The notes beneath the pieces are model-generated. The model was not told the origin of the DNA and did no database searches. It saw only the letters and a program-made list of their open reading frames with translations. Positions 5,102 to 6,764 of a stretch of DNA of 6,764 bases are shown here, in pieces. Numbering within the stretch: the stretch's first letter is position 1; each line of letters opens with the position of its first letter. A program made the position numbers and the translations under genes. The DNA comes from Candidatus Falkowiibacteriota bacterium (GTDB lineage: Bacteria > Patescibacteria > ABY1 > BM507 > UBA12075): positions 1 through 6,764 of the forward strand of contig DAOVXE010000041.1 in the NCBI GenBank assembly GCA_030636285.1, in the 5' to 3' direction.

Positions 5102-6155
5102 CTGTTTTATGACGGCTGACTTTTTTAAACAGTCTTTTGATCAGCCATATTATGAAAATGATTATAGTTATAATTATCGCGCCAAAGCCAAAACCGAAAT
5201 AAACAAACCTCTCAATCGGTACGATTTCCGGCTTTTGGAATTCAATCGGCGGAACATACTCAACCAGCCTTTCATTACCGGCTTTATCAATCGCCTTGAC
5301 TTTAATGATGCTGATTAAAGATTGATCCTTAAGAATATACGGCATATTAGAAATTGCCCAATCAGGAGCCGGCTTTTTCTGTCCTAATATCCGCTTCCAC
5401 CAAACAGTTTTCGGCTCAACGCCGATCTCTTCGCTGGAGCGTATTTCTAATATCTCATAACGATCAATCCCGGTCTGCTTGTCAACAGTAGTATAGATAA
5501 TATAATACTTGCCATCATACACGTTCTGGCTTTGCAATAGTTCAATAATAAAAGGCTCGGGTGGAATCCGGTCGTTCTTAATAAGCTTATCCCAGTCCAG
5601 TTCAGTTATTGCCTTGTCGGAAATCTTAATTTTTGTGCCGCGAGTTGCCAAAATATCCTCTGTGCCCTGGCCGTCATTTAAAAAAACCCGGGTTTTTTCG
5701 CCAAAGCTGATATTTACCTCATTACTCTCTTCCGCGTCGCTGCCGATCATTAATCCCGGAACCTTGAATATTATCCTACCGATAATATTGGAGTTCCCGG
5801 GATCGCCCGGGATCTTGCCGCAATATCCGCCCGGAATACCGCCGGAAAAATGGATAACCCCGCTTTGGTTAGACTTGCTTAATTCCGCGTCGCTGGGCCT
5901 ATCCACCCAAATGCTAACAAGCGACTCTCCGGTCATAAAACTATTGGCCACCAAGCGGGTATGTGGAAATAAAATCTCGCCTTCAATCGTATTGATACAG
6001 CCGGTATTAAGATCAATCTTAACATCAATTGCAAACTCGTCCCCCGGGCCAAACACCCCTTCGTCCGGCTCCATATAAAGAACAGCTGCCCGAACAATAG
6101 AAGGAGCTAATAAAAACGCTATTATCAATAATAATATTTTTTTTGTTGTAAACAT
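5082..6155 (-). CDS. Membrane-anchored cohesin protein with one Ig-like domain
   Basis: The 357-residue protein has a signal peptide (MFTTKKILLLIIAFLLAP, cleavage near A23-A24) and a cohesin domain (about 25-178). The domain starts LYMEPDEGVFGPGDEF, has the core DVKIDLNTGCINTIEGEI, and ends with DGQGTEDILATRGTKIKI. Residues about 196-305 form an Ig-like domain with YTTVDKQTGIDRYE and IKVKAIDKAGNE, a pattern common in Parcubacterial surface proteins. A transmembrane helix (about 318-339) and a short tail with basic then acidic residues (KRLFKKVSRHK, DEEEQI) follow, so the C-terminus should be cytoplasmic. C53 and C112 may form a disulfide. It is the first of two overlapping cohesin genes. No Shine-Dalgarno sequence precedes the ATG, and the upstream gap is an AT-rich repeat array. 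Its likely partner is the dockerin gene product just upstream; that binding is inferred. Confidence 0.85.
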   Translation of the reverse strand: MFTTKKILLLIIAFLLAPSIVRAAVLYMEPDEGVFGPGDEFAIDVKIDLNTGCINTIEGEILFPHTRLVANSFMTGESLVSIWVDRPSDAELSKSNQSGVIHFSGGIPGGYCGKIPGDPGNSNIIGRIIFKVPGLMIGSDAEESNEVNISFGEKTRVFLNDGQGTEDILATRGTKIKISDKAITELDWDKLIKNDRIPPEPFIIELLQSQNVYDGKYYIIYTTVDKQTGIDRYEILEIRSSEEIGVEPKTVWWKRILGQKKPAPDWAISNMPYILKDQSLISIIKVKAIDKAGNERLVEYVPPIEFQKPEIVPIERFVYFGFGFGAIIITIIIFIIWLIKRLFKKVSRHKTDEEEQI

Positions 6156-6165
6156 TTTAACTATA

Positions 6166-6268
6166 AGTTAATTAGGGATCAGTTAATTAGGGATTAACCG
6201 ACTCCTAATTAACTAATTACTAATTGACTAATCACTAATTAACTAATCCCTAATCACTAATTAACTAA
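6166..6268. repeat. 7-8-bp CTAAT array with inverted halves between dockerin and cohesin genes
   Basis: Two direct copies of a 15-bp unit, AGTTAATTAGGGATY, lie at 6166-6180 and 6181-6195. From 6205 the complementary orientation runs as alternating 8- and 7-bp units (CTAATTAA, CTAATTA, CTAATTGA, CTAATCA, CTAATTAA, CTAATCC, CTAATCA, CTAATTAA). The left and right halves are partly complementary and can fold back on each other. The last unit, CTAACTAG, runs into the stop codon of the dockerin gene (6269-6271). The array fills the whole intergenic gap, so any promoter for the cohesin genes would lie inside it; none is clear. Confidence 0.75.
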
Positions 6269-6764
6269 CTAGCCTGTCCAATAGAACATCATGATGCTAA
6301 AATCAATCAAATCCACTTTTCCGTCCTGATTTTGGTCGGCGCATTCATTATCCGAGTCCCACCAAAAAAGAAGGATGGAAAAATCAACCAAATTCACGCG
6401 CGCGTCGCCGTTTAAGTCAGCCCCGGGGCAAACCGCCTCACCCCCGACCTTGCCTACATAAAAACTGACTGATTTGGAAAATCCGCTTTTAATAACATTT
6501 CCCGCCACCGCCACCTGAAACAAGGCTTTGGCTGTATGAAAATCCTCTTCCAGCGGCTCGGTATTAAAAACCAACTCCCATTTTCCGTCTTCCAGGCTTT
6601 CTGTTTCTTTAACATGCTCCTCTTCGGAATTAATATGAATATATACTTCTGTATCAGGAATAGTTTCGCCGTAAATTTTAATATCTTCGCCTTTTCTGAC
6701 TGAATTTTCACTGATATCAATGGTCGGAGCGATGTAAACCCCGGTAATAGTCGTTACCGCTCCG
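6269..6764 (-). CDS. Dockerin-bearing surface protein, C-terminal part (5' end beyond the window)
   Basis: The frame is open from the right edge to TAG, giving the last 164 residues (numbered from the first whole codon at the edge). Residues about 12-104 form an Ig-like domain starting APTIDISENSVRKGEDIKI and ending FSKSVSFYVG. A type I-like dockerin (116-164) follows with two complete calcium-loop repeats, DLNGDARVNLVD (116-127) and DQNQDGKVDLID (143-154). Loop ligands D116, N118, D120, N124, D127 and D143, N145, D147, D151, D154 are all present. Each loop leads into a matching helix, DFSILLFWW and DFSIMMFYW. C112 and C141 precede the loops and could be bridged. Dockerins bind cohesins; two membrane cohesin genes lie directly downstream on the same strand, so this is likely their cargo or scaffold partner. 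The N-terminal part that would reveal its activity is not in the window. An internal TTG at 6574 is not needed as a start, since the frame continues past it. Confidence 0.85.
   Translation of the reverse strand, partial: GAVTTITGVYIAPTIDISENSVRKGEDIKIYGETIPDTEVYIHINSEEEHVKETESLEDGKWELVFNTEPLEEDFHTAKALFQVAVAGNVIKSGFSKSVSFYVGKVGGEAVCPGADLNGDARVNLVDFSILLFWWDSDNECADQNQDGKVDLIDFSIMMFYWTG

Noticed and set aside
5509..6078. 189-codon + strand open frame within the 357-residue cohesin gene
   Set aside because: It is antisense to the cohesin domain coding region, without a recognisable domain of its own.
6166..6268. CRISPR-like array
   Set aside because: The units are 7-8 bp, AT-rich and contiguous, with no unique spacers of regular length and no cas genes.
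6454..6720. 88-codon minus-strand frame overlapping the dockerin gene
   Set aside because: It is shifted against the dockerin/Ig frame, which stays open to the window edge and has clear domains.

Overview
The window is AT-rich and fits a Patescibacteria (CPR, Parcubacteria-like) chromosome fragment. That placement is an inference from three things: secreted and membrane-anchored cohesin proteins beside a dockerin protein, a single-ORF IS481-like transposase, and a wHTH-nucleotidyltransferase/HEPN pair. No marker gene is present to confirm the lineage. All reading frames use the standard code: every tryptophan is TGG, and stops are TAA or TAG.

Layout, left to right. Positions 1-366 hold the possible end of a gene leaving the left edge (stop at 95-97), an AT-rich array of 7-bp units folded as a large inverted repeat (113-178), and an orphan leftward transcription signal. 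That signal is a consensus promoter at 334-361 and a Rho-independent terminator at 185-210, whose 5' arm can also pair with an upstream sequence. An IS481-like insertion sequence with imperfect terminal inverted repeats and one intact transposase gene occupies 367-1731. A small secreted cohesin-domain protein follows on the + strand (1756-2268). It converges on the minus-strand genes at a palindromic two-way terminator (2287-2320).

The rest is on the minus strand, read from right to left. A protein with an Ig-like domain and a C-terminal dockerin runs in from beyond the right edge (>6764-6269). After a second AT-rich array of 7-8-bp units come two overlapping genes for cohesin proteins with Ig-like domains and a C-terminal membrane anchor (6155-5082 and 5101-3386). 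Next is a type VII-like toxin-antitoxin operon, a wHTH-fused MNT nucleotidyltransferase (3298-2756) abutting a HEPN putative RNase (2755-2351). Its sigma70-type promoter is overlaid by two tandem operator-like dyads.

Functional reading, partly inferred: two membrane-anchored cohesins and one soluble cohesin could hold dockerin-bearing surface proteins such as the one at the right edge, giving a small cell-surface docking system. No catalytic domain is visible in these proteins. The toxin-antitoxin pair and the IS look like accessory cargo beside it.
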